The notes beneath the pieces are model-generated. The model ran no database searches. It saw only the letters and a list, made by a program, of their open reading frames with translations, and was not told the DNA's origin. A program made the translations under genes and the position numbers. From Legionellaceae bacterium (GTDB taxonomy: Bacteria > Pseudomonadota > Gammaproteobacteria > Legionellales > Legionellaceae), in the NCBI GenBank assembly GCA_947470005.1, contig CANISA010000057.1:1-8322 (forward strand): DNA of 8,322 nucleotides, given 5' to 3'. Shown piece after piece: positions 6,772 to 8,322 of the stretch. Positions within the stretch are counted from its first letter, which is position 1, and the number at the start of each line of letters is the position of its first letter.

Positions 6772-8117
6772 CCCTGATCTCCCTTCGCCTCGTTATCCGC
6801 ATCCGTGCGTTTAGTAGGGGTCATTACGTCGTCATAACTCATTTTTTTCTGAATGGTTTTGGTATTTTCAATGATTTTATCAGCAACCATTTCCTCCATC
6901 ACCAGCGCTTCAATTTCAGCCAGACGCTCCTGCTTCTCATCGTACCAAGACCGTAATTCTGCAGGATCATCATACGCACTGGCAAATTTTTCAATCATCG
7001 CTTCAACACGAGACGGATCAACGATCATTTCATGTTTTTTCACGTAATCAGCAAACAGAAGTCCCATGTGTACGCGACGCTTGGCTTGGTCTTCGAATAA
7101 TACGCGCGGGAAATCAGGGATTTGTTCATTCTCTGAGTGCTCATGACCAAACATACGGTGGTACATGTCATGTTTCAAATGGGCAATTTCTTGATCAACC
7201 AATGCATTAGGCAAATCAAATGGATTCACAGCCAACAATGCATCAAATATTTTCTCACGGTTCATTGAGCTTAAACGACGCTCAAGCTCTCGCACCATGT
7301 TTTCTTTGATATCAAGCTTTAATGCCGCCATGCCGCCTGTTTTGATGTTAAACGATTCAACAAACGCATCATCTAAAGCCGGAAGTGTGCTTTCTTTAAT
7401 GGATTTAACCTGAACATTGAAACGAGCCTCAACATGAGATAAGGTTGCTTGATGGTAATCTTTAGGAAATGTTATATTGAGCACTAAAGAAGCACCTTGC
7501 TCAGCGCCAACCAGCCCCTCTTCAAAGCCCTTAATCATCTGGTTTTCACCAATAACCAGCTCATAGTCTTTTTCTTTAGCATTATCCATGGGCTTGTCTT
7601 CAATGAACCCTTCAAAATCGATAACGACTTGATCCCCATGCGCTACAGGGCGAGACACAAGATTCCATACTTTATTTTGTTCACGTAATTTTTCAATCAA
7701 AACATCCACGTCCGCGGCGTGCACTTCAGCATGACCCACTTCGATTTCTGCTTGATTAAGCTCATTGATTGTAAATTGGGGGAACACCTCAAATGATGCC
7801 GTGTAACTAAAGTCCTGACCTAAGGCAATGACTCCTGGCTCAACGTAAGGCTGACCGGCTGGCACCAGCGCATGTGTGGTCAACGCCTCATGTAGCGTTG
7901 ATTGAACCATTTCGCGCGCGACTTCATCACGAACACTGTCAGAATAACGCTGCTTAACCACTTGAAACGGTGCCTTCCCTGGACGAAAGCCATGAATTTT
8001 GACCCGATTTACAAGATTCCGAAGACGTAAGCCTACTTCTTCTTCAATTTTTTCGCTTGGCACTGAAACAGTCACCTTGCGCTCTAAGCCGTTCAAGGCT
8101 TCAACTGAAACTGCCAT
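6768..8117 (-). CDS. tig: Trigger factor, ribosome-associated chaperone
   Basis: Chaperone that binds ribosomal protein L23 at the peptide exit tunnel and shields nascent chains. It has 449 residues (432 in E. coli). The N-terminal ribosome-binding domain contains the signature GFRPGKAP (43-50) at the same position as in E. coli. The FKBP-type prolyl isomerase domain covers about 155-242 (VVIDFEGFIED, then MIKGFEEGLVG), and the C-terminal helical arms follow from about 245, ending in a charged, probably disordered tail of about 30 residues. A strong ribosome site (GAGGTG at 8123-8128, 5 nt before ATG) fixes the start. It is the first protein gene of the tig-clpP-clpX-lon block and shares 4 nt with clpP. 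A tRNA-Leu lies 99 nt upstream. Confidence 0.98.
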   Translation of the reverse strand: MAVSVEALNGLERKVTVSVPSEKIEEEVGLRLRNLVNRVKIHGFRPGKAPFQVVKQRYSDSVRDEVAREMVQSTLHEALTTHALVPAGQPYVEPGVIALGQDFSYTASFEVFPQFTINELNQAEIEVGHAEVHAADVDVLIEKLREQNKVWNLVSRPVAHGDQVVIDFEGFIEDKPMDNAKEKDYELVIGENQMIKGFEEGLVGAEQGASLVLNITFPKDYHQATLSHVEARFNVQVKSIKESTLPALDDAFVESFNIKTGGMAALKLDIKENMVRELERRLSSMNREKIFDALLAVNPFDLPNALVDQEIAHLKHDMYHRMFGHEHSENEQIPDFPRVLFEDQAKRRVHMGLLFADYVKKHEMIVDPSRVEAMIEKFASAYDDPAELRSWYDEKQERLAEIEALVMEEMVADKIIENTKTIQKKMSYDDVMTPTKRTDADNEAKGDQG

Positions 8118-8168
8118 CTAGTCACCTCACTGGACATTTGTCGTTATTAAACTTGATGGGAACAGCAA

Positions 8169-8189
8169 GCTTGAAGCATCCCTTCAAGC
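8169..8189 (-). promoter_or_regulatory. Perfect hairpin between tRNA-Leu and tig
   Basis: GCTTGAAG (8169-8176) and CTTCAAGC (8182-8189) form a perfect 8-bp stem with a 5-nt loop, starting 27 nt after the tRNA-Leu CCA and ending 51 nt before the tig ATG. On the minus strand the stem is followed by TTGCTGTT, too weak a T-run for a confident terminator. It may partly terminate or protect the tRNA transcript, or form part of the tig leader. I see no convincing promoter in 8118-8216: TTTAAT at 8139-8144 lacks a good -35 partner. Confidence 0.5.
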
Positions 8190-8216
8190 CACGAACGCTA
8201 TTACCCAAGGATGTAA

Positions 8217-8301
8217 TGGTACGAAAGGAGAGACTCGAACTCTCACAGGTTGCCCTACTGGAACCTAAATCCAGCGCGTCTACCAGTTCCGCCACTTTCG
8301 C
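8217..8301 (-). tRNA. tRNA-Leu (anticodon UAG)
   Basis: An 85-nt cloverleaf with a long variable arm, as expected for a class II tRNA. Acceptor GCGAAAG (8295-8301) pairs with CTTTCGT (8221-8227), discriminator A is at 8220 and CCA is encoded at 8217-8219. The anticodon stem CTGGA/TCCAG encloses TTTAGGT, giving TAG for leucine. The D arm contains TGGTAGACGC and the T arm GAGTTCGAGTCTC. The first acceptor pair is G-U (G1, U72) instead of the usual G-C. Its promoter must lie mostly beyond the window edge, which is only 21 nt away. Confidence 0.97.
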
Positions 8302-8322
8302 AAAATTCTGTACTTCTTCTAA

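Noticed and set aside
8147..8190. Possible sigma32 heat-shock promoter for tig (CTTGAAG and CCCAT on the minus strand)
   Set aside because: The two parts are about 21 nt apart, well outside the usual 13-17 nt, and CTTGAAG is fully explained as one arm of the hairpin.
1..8322. CRISPR array, defence system, insertion sequence, prophage or integrated element next to the tRNA genes
   Set aside because: No spaced direct repeats, transposase, integrase or tRNA-end duplication was seen, and all protein genes are housekeeping genes in conserved order.

Overview
The window is a conserved protein quality-control neighbourhood of a gammaproteobacterium, with every gene on the minus strand. Reading in the direction of transcription (from high to low coordinates) the order is tRNA-Leu(UAG), tig, clpP, clpX, lon, hupB, tRNA-Val(UAC), tRNA-Asp(GUC), ppiD. 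The core tig-clpP-clpX-lon-hupB-ppiD order is typical of Gammaproteobacteria. The moderate GC, the protein sequences and a dispersed palindromic repeat downstream of ppiD together suggest the order Legionellales (Legionella/Coxiella and relatives), but this is inference; no marker here fixes the genus.

Region by region: 8217-8301 is a complete tRNA-Leu. 8118-8216 is a short leader with a perfect 8-bp hairpin. 4811-8117 holds tig, clpP, clpX and lon, packed with a 4-nt overlap and gaps of 30 and 16 nt, so they are probably translated from one message. 2189-2315 separates lon from hupB and carries a very good sigma70-type promoter for hupB. 1746-2188 is hupB followed after 5 nt by tRNA-Val and after 6 more by tRNA-Asp, closed by an intrinsic terminator at 1716-1740. 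ppiD starts only 17 nt beyond that terminator and runs to 133. 1-132 has no gene but carries the double-hairpin repeat.

Functionally, trigger factor meets nascent chains at the ribosome, ClpXP and Lon degrade misfolded or tagged proteins in the cytoplasm, HU compacts DNA and is a known Lon substrate in E. coli, and PpiD is a membrane-anchored periplasmic chaperone at the Sec translocon.

The most notable observation is that this PpiD lacks the whole parvulin domain: the flanking regions are joined in frame around residue 263, giving 521 instead of about 620 residues. Smaller oddities are a changed sequence next to the ClpP catalytic serine, the terminator wedged in front of ppiD, and repeat-prone sites at both ends of lon. 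I see no mobile gene, CRISPR array, defence locus or evident novel system; apart from PpiD the region is ordinary housekeeping DNA.
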